NCBI RefSeq assembly: GCF_024707525.1
Contig: NZ_CP062232.1
Coordinates: forward strand, 174,316 to 238,315
Reading direction: 5' to 3'
From: Rhizobium sp. TH2
GTDB lineage: Bacteria; Pseudomonadota; Alphaproteobacteria; Rhizobiales; Rhizobiaceae
DNA length: 64,000 bases
Positions within the stretch are counted from its first letter, which is position 1, and every line of letters starts with the position of its first letter. The position numbers and the translations under genes are program-made. The notes under the pieces were generated by a model. The model saw only the letters and a program-made list of their open reading frames with translations. It was not told the origin of the DNA and searched no databases. Shown here one piece after another: positions 1 to 9,098 of the stretch.

Positions 1-1020
1 GCGCTGACGCTCAATGCCCGCCTGCTGATCCTGGACGAGCCGACCGCCGCTCTGGGCGGCGAGGAAACCCAACTGCTGTTCCAGCAGATCGAGCGTCTCA
101 AGTCCGAAGGCGTCGGCATCATCTACATTTCTCACCGTCTTGAGGAGATCCGGCAGATTGCCGACCGCATCGTTGTCATGCGCGACGGCGCCAAGGTCCG
201 GGAGTTCGACACCGGCGACGTTCCCGTACGCACCATTGTCGAAGCGATGGTCGGACGCTCTCTTGAACGGATGTTCCCCACGATTCCATCGCCGTCGGAC
301 GAGGTGACGCTCGAAGTCAGAAACCTGGCCTCGCCGACCAACGCGTTTAGGAATATCAGCTTTTCGGTCCGGAAGGGCGAGGTCTTCGGGATAGCGGGCC
401 TCATGGGAGCCGGCCGCACGGAACTCGTGCGCGCCATTACCGGTGCAGATCCCATTTCCAGCGGCGAGGTCTTCCTGCGTGGCGAGGCGGTTACACCCCG
501 TTCGCCAATGGATTCGATCCGCAACGGCATCGTTCTCGTGCCGGAAGACCGCAAGCTTCAGGGCGTAATACTTGATCATTCGATTGCCGAGAATATCGCC
601 TACGCCAATCTCGCCGATATTGCCCCGAAGGGCTGGATTTCCTCTGGCCGCCTTCATCAGTTTGCCGACGAATACATCAGGAAGTTCGGCGTGAAGGGCC
701 GCGGCCGCCAGAATGCCGGAGAGCTCTCGGGCGGCAACCAGCAGAAGGTGGTGCTGGCCAAGTGGTTGGCGCGCAAGCCGCAGGTCGTCGTACTGGACGA
801 GCCGACGCGTGGCATTGACGTGGGGGCCCGCTCGTCGATCTACGATCTCATCATGGATTTGGCGCGTCAGGGGGTCTCGGTGATCGTGGTCAGTTCGGAT
901 CTCGAAGAGGTACTCGGGGTCTCAAGCCGTATCATGGTCATGTCGCAAGGCAAGCAGGCCGGCATCCTGAAGCGGGAAGATGCCAACGATGTCTCAATCA
1001 TGGAACTGGCGACCAGCTAA
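1..1020 (+). CDS. Sugar ABC transporter ATP-binding protein (RbsA/MglA type), 5' end outside window
   Basis: The reading frame is open from the first base, so the N-terminal part lies outside the window. What remains is the Walker B end of the first ABC domain (LLILDEPTAAL) and the whole second ABC domain. The second domain has the degenerate P-loop typical of RbsA-type second halves (GLMGAGRTE), the signature LSGGNQQK and Walker B VVVLDEPTRGIDVG. Such tandem ATPases energise carbohydrate uptake with a periplasmic binding protein and one permease, neither of which is visible here. An SDR dehydrogenase follows after 17 bases, probably in the same operon and acting on the imported sugar or polyol. 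The substrate cannot be read from the sequence. Confidence 0.93.
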   Translation, partial: ALTLNARLLILDEPTAALGGEETQLLFQQIERLKSEGVGIIYISHRLEEIRQIADRIVVMRDGAKVREFDTGDVPVRTIVEAMVGRSLERMFPTIPSPSDEVTLEVRNLASPTNAFRNISFSVRKGEVFGIAGLMGAGRTELVRAITGADPISSGEVFLRGEAVTPRSPMDSIRNGIVLVPEDRKLQGVILDHSIAENIAYANLADIAPKGWISSGRLHQFADEYIRKFGVKGRGRQNAGELSGGNQQKVVLAKWLARKPQVVVLDEPTRGIDVGARSSIYDLIMDLARQGVSVIVVSSDLEEVLGVSSRIMVMSQGKQAGILKREDANDVSIMELATS

Positions 1021-1037
1021 AGCAGGAGAATTTCATC

Positions 1038-1826
1038 GTGTCCGACATCGCTCTCAATGCGCCGAAACTATTCGATCTCTCCGGGAACGTCGCATTCGTG
1101 ACAGGTGCCGGCAGCGGCATCGGCCAAAGAATCGCCAAGGGGCTAGCGCAATGCGGGGCAGACGTTGCCCTTCTCGATCGCCGCACCGACGACGGATTGG
1201 CGCAGACGGCTGAATTCATCAGGAAGACCGGGCGTCGCAGCATTCAGATCGCCGCCGATGTGACCAGTGGCGGTGCCTTGAATGAGGCGGTTGCCCGTAC
1301 GGAGGCCGAGCTTGGTCCGCTGACACTTGCCCTCAACGCAGCCGGCATCGCCAACGCCAACCCGGCCGACGAGATGGAGGAAAGCCAGTTCCAGACGATG
1401 ATCGACGTCAACCTGAAGGGCGTTTTCCTCTCTTGCCAGGCGGAAGCGCGCGCGATGTTAAAGAACGGGCGCGGATCGATCGTCAATATCGCGTCAATGT
1501 CCGGAGTGATCGTCAACCGGGGTCTCAATCAATGCCACTACAACGCCTCGAAGGCCGGCGTCATCCACATGTCGAAGTCGATGGCAATGGAATGGGTCGG
1601 CCGTGGCATTCGCGTGAACACTATTAGCCCGGGTTACACGGCCACACCAATGAACACCCGGCCGGAAATGGTGCATCAGACAAAGCTGTTCGAGGAGCAG
1701 ACCCCTATGCAGCGCATGGCGACGGTGGATGAAATGGTCGGTCCCGCCGTTTTCCTGCTTTCGGGGGCAGCAAGCTTTGTCACTGGCGTGGACCTCCTGG
1801 TCGATGGCGGCTTCTGCTGCTGGTAA
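1038..1826 (+). CDS. SDR family NAD(P)-dependent oxidoreductase
   Basis: A 262-residue classical short-chain dehydrogenase. The cofactor motif TGAGSGIG is at residues 22-29, NAAG at 100-103, the catalytic serine is in the IASMSG stretch near 153-155, and the Y-x-x-x-K pair is Tyr168/Lys172 (YNASK). The length is normal for the family. The start is GTG at 1038, behind a GGAG ribosome site, 17 bases after the ABC ATPase. By context it probably oxidises or reduces the sugar or polyol imported by that transporter. Substrate specificity is not predictable by eye. Confidence 0.9.
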   Translation: MSDIALNAPKLFDLSGNVAFVTGAGSGIGQRIAKGLAQCGADVALLDRRTDDGLAQTAEFIRKTGRRSIQIAADVTSGGALNEAVARTEAELGPLTLALNAAGIANANPADEMEESQFQTMIDVNLKGVFLSCQAEARAMLKNGRGSIVNIASMSGVIVNRGLNQCHYNASKAGVIHMSKSMAMEWVGRGIRVNTISPGYTATPMNTRPEMVHQTKLFEEQTPMQRMATVDEMVGPAVFLLSGAASFVTGVDLLVDGGFCCW

Positions 1827-1877
1827 AATATCATGAGGCCTCTTGCATTCCTTTGCAGGAACTCTTTATTTAGACGT

Positions 1878-2015
1878 GTTCTCAGGGCGGGGTGAAAGTC
1901 CCCACCGGCGGTATCTGGAGAAATCCAGGAGCCCGCGAGCGCTTCCACTCACGTGGAGGGTCAGCAGACCCGGTGCGATGCCGGGGCCGACGGTCATAGT
2001 CCGGATGGAAGAGAA
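1878..2015 (+). promoter_or_regulatory. FMN riboswitch (RFN element)
   Basis: The region shows the conserved RFN blocks in order: AGGGCGGGGTGAAAGTCCCC followed by ACCGGCGGTA near the 5' side, GTCAGCAGACCCGGTG in the middle, and GGTCATAGTCCGGATG with GAAGAGAA at the 3' end. It lies about 120 bases upstream of ribB on the same strand, the standard position. FMN binding is expected to lower ribB expression. The boundaries are approximate. Confidence 0.95.
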
Positions 2016-2029
2016 CAACGTCTGCAAAA

Positions 2030-2065
2030 CCGCTCCTCATCGAGCGGGTGCGGGCTTGTTCGCCC
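2030..2065 (+). terminator. Possible riboswitch expression-platform hairpins
   Basis: Between the RFN aptamer and ribB a 6-bp stem can form (CCGCTC at 2030-2035 with GAGCGG at 2042-2047). It is followed by a second short stem (GGGC with GCCC, 2052-2065). No clear U tract follows, so control may act on translation or through Rho rather than by an intrinsic terminator. Confidence 0.4.
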
Positions 2066-2133
2066 AAGGGATGAATAGCGGCTGCGAAGTCGCGGTTTTA
2101 CGCCGATGTCGGCAACCCTTGAAAGGCTATGGA

Positions 2134-2769
2134 ATGAAAATCTCGAAAATTGAAGACGCAATCGCGGTGCTTGCGCGGGGCGGCATGATTGTGGCCGTGG
2201 ATGACGAAGACCGGGAGAACGAAGGCGACATCATCGTCGCCTCGGATGCGGTGACGTCGGAAACGATCGCCTTCATGATGAAGCACGCGCGCGGGCTGAT
2301 CTGCGTTGCGATGGAAGGAGGGCGTCTCGACGCGCTCGATATCCCCCTGATGGTTCCCCGGAACACCGAGCTCCACAAAACGGCATTCACCGTGTCCGTC
2401 GATTATCTTCCGGGAACGACGACCGGCATCTCGGCGGATGATCGGGCTGCGACCGTGCGAGCCTTGGTGGCTTCCGGTTCACGGCCGGCGGATTTCGCCA
2501 GACCGGGCCACATCTTTCCTCTGCGGGCACATCCCGAGGGTGTGCGCGGCCGGCCGGGCCATACGGAGGCGGCGGTGGATCTCGCGCGCCTCGCCGGGAA
2601 GTCTGCTTCAGGGGTAATTTGCGAGGTTGCCAATGACGATGGGACGATGGCGCGCCTTCCCGATCTGCTGGTGTTCGCTGAAACGCACCAGCTTCCGCTA
2701 ATCACCATCAAAGACCTGATCGCTTTCGTCGAGGGGCAGGTCGCGGTTGGCGCCGCGCAGGCTGCCTGA
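2134..2769 (+). CDS. ribB: 3,4-dihydroxy-2-butanone 4-phosphate synthase (RibB)
   Basis: A 211-residue protein that converts ribulose 5-phosphate to the four-carbon precursor of riboflavin. Visible family motifs are the acidic loop DDEDRENEGD (residues 23-32), HARGLICVAM (51-60), RPGHIFPL (123-130), RPGHTEA (about 140-146) and GVICE (160-164). No GTP cyclohydrolase II domain follows, so it is RibB alone rather than a RibBA fusion. The ATG at 2134 was chosen because it starts the conserved domain and has a GAAAGG ribosome site; the open frame upstream runs back through the riboswitch. It is controlled by the FMN riboswitch directly upstream. It is probably a second copy beside a chromosomal riboflavin pathway (inference). 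Confidence 0.95.
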   Translation: MKISKIEDAIAVLARGGMIVAVDDEDRENEGDIIVASDAVTSETIAFMMKHARGLICVAMEGGRLDALDIPLMVPRNTELHKTAFTVSVDYLPGTTTGISADDRAATVRALVASGSRPADFARPGHIFPLRAHPEGVRGRPGHTEAAVDLARLAGKSASGVICEVANDDGTMARLPDLLVFAETHQLPLITIKDLIAFVEGQVAVGAAQAA

Positions 2770-3114
2770 CCATTTCATTTTCGTTTTGGCAGGGATGCGC
2801 ACGTGAGCCTGCGTATCTCTGCAATCCGGGGCTGTTCGGCTAGGCGCGCAGATGGGCTGCCTTCTGCCAAGCCGGCTCCCTTGCATCCGTCGTAACATGC
2901 GGGTCCACAGTTCGAATCCCATCAAGCCATTTGAACGTTTATGCTGCTTTCACCCGCCGAACGGACATTCTGTCAGCATCGAAAGCTTTGGCTGCTTTGC
3001 GCCCCCATAGTGGTCATCGAGCCACCGGCCGCCGTTGCTTGCAAAACGGACATGACGCAGTGACAACGCGGTCTTAGTTGCGCCAAAAGCCGCCATTCCG
3101 CCCCATGCGGGTGA
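2770..3114. other. Intergenic spacer between convergent genes
   Basis: No convincing gene lies between the ends of ribB and the sulfite-oxidase-like gene. The only feature noticed is the tRNA-T-arm-like motif at 2901-2926. Confidence 0.6.
2901..2926 (+). repeat. T-arm-like junction motif, copy 1
   Basis: GGGTC, four bases, then GTTCGAATCCCATCAAG. It resembles the T loop and 3' side of a tRNA, but the flanking stem does not pair. It is one of about ten dispersed copies, all between gene modules. Confidence 0.5.
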
Positions 3115-4224
3115 TTAGATCACGAATTCCTCCTCGTACGTCTGAGGCTCCGGAACGACCGTAACCTCCACCGGAACGATCCAATTGGCCGCGTAGCTCT
3201 CGCAGTCGGAACGCTGGAGGTCGGGCTGCACGCACCCCGCCCCATCGATCGCGCGACATCGCAGTATACGTCGCCCCACTTCCTCAGGGGTCCAAATGTA
3301 CTCCCACAAGCGCCATGCATAGGGACGTTCTGTTTCGAGGAGCCTTCCCTCACGCCAGCCCCTGCCATCTCCGGTGCAGACCTGCACCTGCCGGATAGCA
3401 GCCTCGCCGCTCCAGCTGGCTCCGAATATCCGATACGGTTGGCCGACGATGAGACGCGCCCCCTGCACGGGACGCGCGATCTGCGCTTTGACCTCCATCT
3501 CCGCAAGGGGGACCAGCCTGGGTTCCCCGAAGCTGCGCTCCCAACGGAAATAGTCGCGCGCCTGCCAGTAGCCAAGGAACGGTTGCTCCACAACCGTGAT
3601 ATGCGTGATCCACTTGACCCAAGCCATCCCGAACCAGCCACCCACGACCGCGCGTAGCGGGTAGCCGTGATCGCGCGTCAACGGCTCGTCGTTCATCGAA
3701 TAGGCAAGGATCGTGCTGTCAGCGATGGCCTTCTCCAGCGGTAAACTGCGCGCAAAAGCGATGGGGCCGGGAGAAGCCGTTTTCTTGTTGGAGTCGACGA
3801 CGCCGCTGTCGGCGCCTGCGAGCAGAACCTCACATGCGGTTCGCTTAACGCCCGCCATTTCCAAAATCTCGCGCAGAAGAACACCTGTCCACGCGGCATT
3901 GCCGACGGCTCCGTTCTGCCACTGCAACCCCTCCTTCGCCGGCACATAGTAGACGCGCCCGTTCCCTGCACACTCGACGACGGCGGTGAACGTCGTGCTC
4001 CGCATCGCCTTGATGCTGTCGAGGTCAAGTTCGATCGGCCGCTCCACCGCCCCGCCAACGCGCAATCTCCAGTCTCGCGCATCGAGGTCCGGCGACGGGA
4101 AATGGTTTCGCACGAAGAACAGCTCGGTTGGGATCAGCCAATCGGAGAGCGACGCAAACGGAAACTCGATGTTCTGTGGGGATTTCTGTCGAACTATTAG
4201 ACTGGGTTGGTGTGGTGTCGGCAT
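3115..4224 (-). CDS. Sulfite oxidase family molybdopterin-dependent oxidoreductase
   Basis: A 369-residue protein with the molybdopterin-binding fold of sulfite oxidases. The motif VECAGNGR contains the molybdenum-ligating cysteine (Cys85), and the C-terminal half resembles the Mo-co dimerisation domain. There is no twin-arginine signal, no N-terminal haem b5 domain and no adjacent cytochrome c gene, so the electron acceptor and substrate are uncertain (sulfite or another sulfur compound). The ATG at 4224 was chosen because it has a GGGGAG ribosome site; the open frame extends upstream to 4383 but that part has no family similarity. The DUF938 gene lies about 210 bases upstream on the same strand. 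Confidence 0.85.
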   Translation of the reverse strand: MPTPHQPSLIVRQKSPQNIEFPFASLSDWLIPTELFFVRNHFPSPDLDARDWRLRVGGAVERPIELDLDSIKAMRSTTFTAVVECAGNGRVYYVPAKEGLQWQNGAVGNAAWTGVLLREILEMAGVKRTACEVLLAGADSGVVDSNKKTASPGPIAFARSLPLEKAIADSTILAYSMNDEPLTRDHGYPLRAVVGGWFGMAWVKWITHITVVEQPFLGYWQARDYFRWERSFGEPRLVPLAEMEVKAQIARPVQGARLIVGQPYRIFGASWSGEAAIRQVQVCTGDGRGWREGRLLETERPYAWRLWEYIWTPEEVGRRILRCRAIDGAGCVQPDLQRSDCESYAANWIVPVEVTVVPEPQTYEEEFVI

Positions 4225-4434
4225 CGTCCTCGTCTCCCCTTTCAAGAGCACGACGTCGGCTCTCGGTCGCGCGAATTCCGGTACGATCACACCGCCCCTC
4301 GCAGTGCGTCTGTCGCATTCCGCCTTCGGGCCGCATTCTAGCACATACCGCACATTCCTCGGATCGACCTCGAACGGCAGCAAAGCGCCCGAATGCTGCT
4401 ATTGGCCCACGTCTCTTTCGCGCCCGCTTGTCGT

Positions 4435-5106
4435 TCAGGCACTACCGCTGGAGAAGACCAGCAACATATTGTTGGTAGGCATCTCGATCGTCTCGCGGAG
4501 ATTAAGTCCAGCGGCCTCACCCACTTGTTCAAGATCAGCGATATCACGCACACCCCAGGATGGGTTGCGCTCCTTCAGAGCCGCGTCGAAAGCAGCGTTC
4601 GAGGGGGCGTTGTGCGCCCCGTCGCGCATGAATGGGCCGTAGAGAAAAAGAAGCCCACCAGCGTGAAGCAAACGGCCAGCTCCTGCGAACAATCCTAAGC
4701 TTGCCGCCCATGGCGCGATATGGATCATATTGATCGACACGATGGCGTCAAAATGCCCCGTTTGTTCGACGCCCCATTGTCCTGAGCACACATCAATATC
4801 CCGCGGTACCAGCACATTCTTCAGCCCTGTGAATTTGATCCAGCTAGACGTGCTGGTGCGGGCGTCGGCATCCGGATCGCTCGGCTGCCAGGTGAGGTTG
4901 GGCATTGCTCCCGCAAAACACACGGCGTGCTCGCCGGTACCGCATCCAATCTCCAGCACGGCGCCACGTGTTGGAAGGACACGTTTTAGGACAGCGAGGA
5001 TCGGGGCCGAATTTCGCGCAGCGGAAGGTGAGAACATGCGCTGGTCAGCGCTTATGTCGCGCTGTTCCAGCGCAACAGGCGAACGGTCCTTCTTCTCTGG
5101 GGGCAT
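4435..5106 (-). CDS. DUF938 family SAM-dependent methyltransferase-like protein
   Basis: A 223-residue protein with the SAM-binding motif VLEIGCGTGEHAV and the family-typical stretches SPSAARNSAPIL near the start, LTWQPSDPD and SINMIHIAPWAA. These identify the DUF938 family, whose substrate is unknown to me. The length is normal for the family. It is transcribed toward the sulfite-oxidase-like gene and could share a transcript with it, although the gap of about 210 bases is long. Confidence 0.88.
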   Translation of the reverse strand: MPPEKKDRSPVALEQRDISADQRMFSPSAARNSAPILAVLKRVLPTRGAVLEIGCGTGEHAVCFAGAMPNLTWQPSDPDADARTSTSSWIKFTGLKNVLVPRDIDVCSGQWGVEQTGHFDAIVSINMIHIAPWAASLGLFAGAGRLLHAGGLLFLYGPFMRDGAHNAPSNAAFDAALKERNPSWGVRDIADLEQVGEAAGLNLRETIEMPTNNMLLVFSSGSA

Positions 5107-5485
5107 TGGCCTTGAATCCCCTTTGGGCGATGTCTCCCACCTTATAGCTGAAATGATGGGACTGAAACCAAGGATTTCGGACTTACGAAGGGGGTCGTCG
5201 GCGCGTGCGTTCGCCCGAGGGCGACCGAACGTCCACTTCGCGTCAGATCACGCGCCCGCTAGGCTCAAGGTCTCCTTTCGAAAATCGGAGCCCGGAAGCC
5301 GACCGACGGCTTTGGCCCCGGAGCGGTCACTCCATTTGTGCCGCAGCGAGGTCAGCCTGGGACGAATTTTAGATAGGAGGCCTCTGTTGACAACAGGGTC
5401 GTTGGTTCGATTGCCGTTGAGTCGATGAGATAGAAACCACTTTTGCTTGGATCTCGCGTGCTGCGCTGGTGTTCCAACGACATGT
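5107..5485. other. Intergenic spacer upstream of the DUF938 gene
   Basis: No gene is supported in these 379 bases. It holds the junction motif at 5396-5421 and presumably the promoter of the leftward DUF938 gene. Confidence 0.55.
5396..5421 (+). repeat. T-arm-like junction motif, copy 2
   Basis: GGGTCGTTGGTTCGATTGCC followed by GTTGAG. The 5' half matches the other copies, while the 3' half has diverged from CCCATCAAG. Confidence 0.45.
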
Positions 5486-6283
5486 TCAGGCAGCCAGACC
5501 CTTCACGGCCCATGCTCGGGCTGCAAGAAGAATTTCGTCATCCGGACCTTTTGGAAGCTTCGCATGAAGCGCCTCCCGCAGTTGCCTGCGCGCTACTTCG
5601 CTGATCGACATGCAATATTTCGGAGCCGAGCCGGTACCACCCAGGAAAGGGGTCCAGTAGTCGTCGAAGTTTGCAAACTCCGTTGTGATATCGATCGCCT
5701 TGCACTCGACATTTCGTAGGCCGGCATCCGTGAACAGCTCAGACAGTGGGCCAGGTCGGCAAATTGGGGCCATTGTCCCGTCATCGAATTGAGCCGCTTC
5801 GGGGTCAAGCGCAGTAGCAACATCGAAGAAATAGCGCATCAACTGCATATGCCCTGCATAGTCCCACACATAAAGACCAACGACGCCGCCAGGACGAACA
5901 ACACGGGTCATCACCCGAATGGCGGCGGCCTTGTTGGGCAGGAAGTTGAGAACCAGTCCAGAGACCGCGCAGTCGACCGAGTGGTCAAATGCGGAAATTT
6001 CCTGTGCATCTGCCACTTCGAACTGAACTCGTGGATCTGTGATCCTGAAGCGGGCAGCTTCGATGAAGGGCAGAGCACTATCGACCGCGACAATCTCAGA
6101 CGGGTTGCAGCTGTCTAGGATGGCGGAGGTCAACACCCCGGTTCCGCAGCCGATATCGATCCAGGCTGCCCGATCAGGAGCCTTAAGCCAAGCCAGAAAT
6201 GTTGGGGCAACCTTGCGACTCCAACGACCCATGTATTGGTCATAGGAATTGGAGGCGCCCCAGAGATCTTGAGCATTCGACAT
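5486..6283 (-). CDS. Class I SAM-dependent methyltransferase
   Basis: A 265-residue methyltransferase. The N-terminal YDQYMGRWSRKVAP stretch is characteristic of a UbiE/Methyltransf_11-like group. Motif I is WIDIGCGTGVLT, the acidic motif II is EIVAVD, and the post-II segment reads FEVADAQEISAFDHSVD. The substrate is unknown. Its start overlaps, in the opposite direction, the start of a decayed HEAT-like fragment, so its native upstream region has probably been replaced. Confidence 0.87.
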   Translation of the reverse strand: MSNAQDLWGASNSYDQYMGRWSRKVAPTFLAWLKAPDRAAWIDIGCGTGVLTSAILDSCNPSEIVAVDSALPFIEAARFRITDPRVQFEVADAQEISAFDHSVDCAVSGLVLNFLPNKAAAIRVMTRVVRPGGVVGLYVWDYAGHMQLMRYFFDVATALDPEAAQFDDGTMAPICRPGPLSELFTDAGLRNVECKAIDITTEFANFDDYWTPFLGGTGSAPKYCMSISEVARRQLREALHAKLPKGPDDEILLAARAWAVKGLAA

Positions 6284-6800
6284 GACAAAGCCTTACCATC
6301 GGCATGCTTATGACGGAAGCGGCGGCCTAACATATCGCTCCAACGACGACGCGATTTTCTTTCTCGGGCGTCTAGTCTGGCAGGGCCAACTCGAATCGAG
6401 TGTTCCACTTCTGCTGCCAATCGCATGTGATTCCACCCGAGGGCTCTATGCGAGAATTGCCGCCATTCGTGCCGTCATGACGGTGGGCACTGATAATCAG
6501 AAGGCCGCTCAACTTGCAGGGATAGCCGAAGCTCCAGATCCCCTTGCCCGCCGATTGCTGGCCGAGATTATGGAGGATGCCGCACCTACAACTGAAAGCG
6601 TCAACTTCCTATTGCAGATGATGAACAATCTTGCCCCTTACGAGCGATATAAAGCCACGGGGCTAAAGCAAGAGTTACGCGCTTTCGTTGATCGTTTGCT
6701 GTTGTCCGAAGCGCCGTCACCGTTCACTCTCTACGGTCGCCTGCCGGAACTGGAGCAACAACCATCACAACCGATCTCTCTAAATTTCCCAAAGTTTCCA
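6282..6800 (+). pseudogene. Internal fragment of a large HEAT-repeat-like protein
   Basis: The frame encodes about 170 residues of protein-like sequence with alternating helical repeats (for example ARIAAIRAVMTVGT and RRLLAEIMEDA). The family-like composition then stops near 6800, just before a junction motif at 6822, and the rest of the open frame (to 7250) is antisense to fabF. The pattern looks like the helical-repeat part of a large regulatory NTPase, but no ATPase motif is present. I do not recognise the parent family with certainty. Neither end looks natural, so it is taken as a remnant. Confidence 0.5.
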
Positions 6801-6821
6801 GGTATTGGGGAATCGAGGGGA

Positions 6822-6847
6822 GGGTCGCTGGTTCGGTTCCTTTCAAG
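6822..6847 (+). repeat. T-arm-like junction motif, copy 3
   Basis: GGGTCGCTGGTTCGGTTCC followed by TTTCAAG. It lies between the decayed HEAT-like fragment and the end of fabF. Confidence 0.5.
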
Positions 6848-7010
6848 AGCCGTGGCATTGTGCGTGCTCGAACGCGGAAATAATTTCTGCATTGGCGCCC
6901 TCCAAAATCCACTGGGCTGCCTAACCTCGGGCCGATGGTTCGACTCCGCTCAAGGCGCTCCGCAAAGGGGATTTTGTCCGCGCCTTCCAAGAGACATGCT
7001 CGCAGTGCCA

Positions 7011-8279
7011 CTATCCCTTCCAGCGTCGGAACAGCGCGCTTGCATTGACCCCACCAAAGCCGAAACCATTGGATATTGCGTACTCCATTTCCAACGATCG
7101 GGCGTCATTGACCACGAAATCAATTCCGTCGCCCGCCGGATCGGGAGCATTCAAGTTCAGGGTCGGTGGCGCCATCTGATTCTGGAGCGCCAGGATCGTG
7201 AAGATGGCTTCAAGCCCGCCTGCAGCTCCCAGAAGGTGACCCGTCGCTGATTTCGTACCGCTGACTGCTATAGCGGAGTCCGAACCAAAAACACTCTTGA
7301 TAGCCCTGATTTCTCCGAGGTCACCAACTGGCGTGGACGTCGCGTGTGCGTTGAGATGGCGTACCTCACGGGGAGTGATTCCGGCTTGCGCGATCGCGAT
7401 CTCCATGGCGCGACGTGCACCGTTACCATCTTCGGGACCTGAGGTGACGTGATGCGCATCCGCGGTGGTGCCGTAACCGACAAGCTCGGCAAGCGGTTTG
7501 GCGCCTCGGGCAAGCGCATGGCTGAGCGCCTCGATAACAAGGATGCCAGCTCCTTCGCCCATGACGAAGCCATCACGCAACATGTCAAATGGGCGGGATG
7601 CCCGTCTGGGTGTTTCATTGAAGCCGGTGGAGAGAGATCGAGCCGCGGCAAAACCACCAAGACTGACGATGTTCATGCATGCTTCTGTTCCACCGCATAC
7701 CGCGATGTCGGCCTCATTTGACCGGATGAGCCGAGCCGCATCACCGATCGCTTGAACTCCCGCAGCACACGCTGTGACCGGTGCGCCGAGCGGACCTCTA
7801 AATCCATACCTGATCGAGACTTGTCCCGCTGCCAGATTGACCAGGAATGATGGCACCGTGAACGGTGAGAGTCGTCGCACACCGCGCTGATCAACCGTTC
7901 GCACGGCTTCAGTTATGGCGGGAAACCCACCGATACCTGATGCAATGATGGTCGCTGTTCGAAGCCGCTCCGTGTCTGAGACTGGCTTCCACTTCGCTTG
8001 AGCAAGCGCCTCTTCCGCCGCCGCCAGTGCGAAGAGAATAAATCGGTCTACCTTGCGCTGATCCTTAGGAGCAAAAACGGTATTTGGATCGAAGCCTCCT
8101 TCCGGGTCTTCCTCGAGCGTGGGAACCGTACCGCCGATCTTCGACGGCAGGTCTCCCACCACATCGTCCGGAAGCCGCCGAATGCCGGAATGACCCGAGA
8201 GCAACCGAGACCAAGAGGTTGGCACATTGGTTGCGAGGGGGCTGAGAGCTCCCATCCCTGTTACAACGATGCGACGCAT
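7011..8279 (-). CDS. fabF: Beta-ketoacyl-ACP synthase II (FabF/KAS II)
   Basis: A 422-residue condensing enzyme for fatty-acid chain elongation. The catalytic triad is visible: Cys171 in VTACAAG, His312 in NAHATSTPVGD and His348 in GTKSATGHLLGAAGG, with the conserved Lys343. The ATG at 8279 has a GGAG site and starts the conserved MRRIVVTGMG; the open frame extends 26 codons further upstream without similarity. It sits in a cluster with TetR, thiolase, thioesterase, oxidoreductase and desaturase genes, so it is likely a specialised second copy rather than the housekeeping enzyme. Confidence 0.94.
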   Translation of the reverse strand: MRRIVVTGMGALSPLATNVPTSWSRLLSGHSGIRRLPDDVVGDLPSKIGGTVPTLEEDPEGGFDPNTVFAPKDQRKVDRFILFALAAAEEALAQAKWKPVSDTERLRTATIIASGIGGFPAITEAVRTVDQRGVRRLSPFTVPSFLVNLAAGQVSIRYGFRGPLGAPVTACAAGVQAIGDAARLIRSNEADIAVCGGTEACMNIVSLGGFAAARSLSTGFNETPRRASRPFDMLRDGFVMGEGAGILVIEALSHALARGAKPLAELVGYGTTADAHHVTSGPEDGNGARRAMEIAIAQAGITPREVRHLNAHATSTPVGDLGEIRAIKSVFGSDSAIAVSGTKSATGHLLGAAGGLEAIFTILALQNQMAPPTLNLNAPDPAGDGIDFVVNDARSLEMEYAISNGFGFGGVNASALFRRWKG

Positions 8280-8458
8280 GCTTTCTCCAAATGTCATTTG
8301 ACTGGTCAGCCGTATGGCCGGAACGTGCTGGCGCCGGGCGCGGTCAGCGCTTGTCAAGTGTGTGCAGAACTGAGCGACCCGAACCCACGCGCGACGCGAT
8401 CACGACCGCGGTCGAAATTGAGATTACAGCGTTGGCTCTGCTTCCGGAGGCGCATCTC

Positions 8459-9046
8459 TCATGCTCCTGACTTAGCGTCCCCAATGCGCCTAACCTCATC
8501 GGCAGCCGCATCCAGGAAGCCTTGGGATAATGTTTCATCATTGACGAGACGAGAGAGCGTGACGGCGCCCACCATGAGGGATAGCATCGCCATGGCTTTG
8601 TTGCTGGGTTGCAAGCTCTTGGTCTCTTCCAAAAGTTCGTCCAAAACTTGGACATGCGCCCGGATTCCGTCCTCAAATGGGATTCTCACGTCCGCGCTTT
8701 GGCGAGCCGCATCAGATCCGAGCGCCACCAACGGACAACCCTCGCCCTTGTTCTCGCGATGTCCCGTTGACAGATAAAACGCAACGATCGCCGCGAGAGG
8801 ATCAGAGCTAGCGGCTGCGGCCGTTGACCATCTGCGGGTAGCATTTTCGATCGCGCGCCTTGCAGCCTGCGCCGCCAGATCGTCCTTGGACGCGAACTGC
8901 TTATAAAAGCCGCCTTGGGTAAGGCCGGCGCCTTTCATTAGATCCTTCAGACCAATCCCGTCGAAACCATGCTCGCGAAAAAGTCGGCTCGCAACATTGA
9001 TGACGGCTTCGCGATTTGCCTCCGCCTGTGTGCGGCTCACTCTCAT
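8459..9046 (-). CDS. TetR/AcrR family transcriptional regulator
   Basis: A 195-residue repressor with the N-terminal helix-turn-helix at about residues 12-50 (core FREHGFDGIGLKDLMKGAGLT divided over helices 2-3, then QGGFYKQFASKDDL). The C-terminal ligand domain resembles the group that controls thioesterase and quinone oxidoreductase genes. It is transcribed with fabF downstream and faces away from the thiolase. An imperfect dyad just upstream (9081-9098) could be its own operator. The ligand is unknown. Confidence 0.9.
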   Translation of the reverse strand: MRVSRTQAEANREAVINVASRLFREHGFDGIGLKDLMKGAGLTQGGFYKQFASKDDLAAQAARRAIENATRRWSTAAAASSDPLAAIVAFYLSTGHRENKGEGCPLVALGSDAARQSADVRIPFEDGIRAHVQVLDELLEETKSLQPSNKAMAMLSLMVGAVTLSRLVNDETLSQGFLDAAADEVRRIGDAKSGA

Positions 9047-9080
9047 TTCGGCCTCCGTTAGATTTTAGTCGCCATCTTTA

Positions 9081-9098
9081 ATTCAAATAGAGTTTGAT
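9081..9098. promoter_or_regulatory. Dyad upstream of the TetR gene, possible operator
   Basis: ATTCAAATAGAGTTTGAT contains the inverted pair TCAAA/TTTGA with a 5-base spacer, 35 bases before the TetR start. The assignment is by position and symmetry only. Confidence 0.35.

Noticed and set aside
4225-4383. N-terminal extension of the sulfite-oxidase-like gene
   Set aside because: The extra 53 codons have no family similarity, and a good ribosome site sits before the ATG at 4224.
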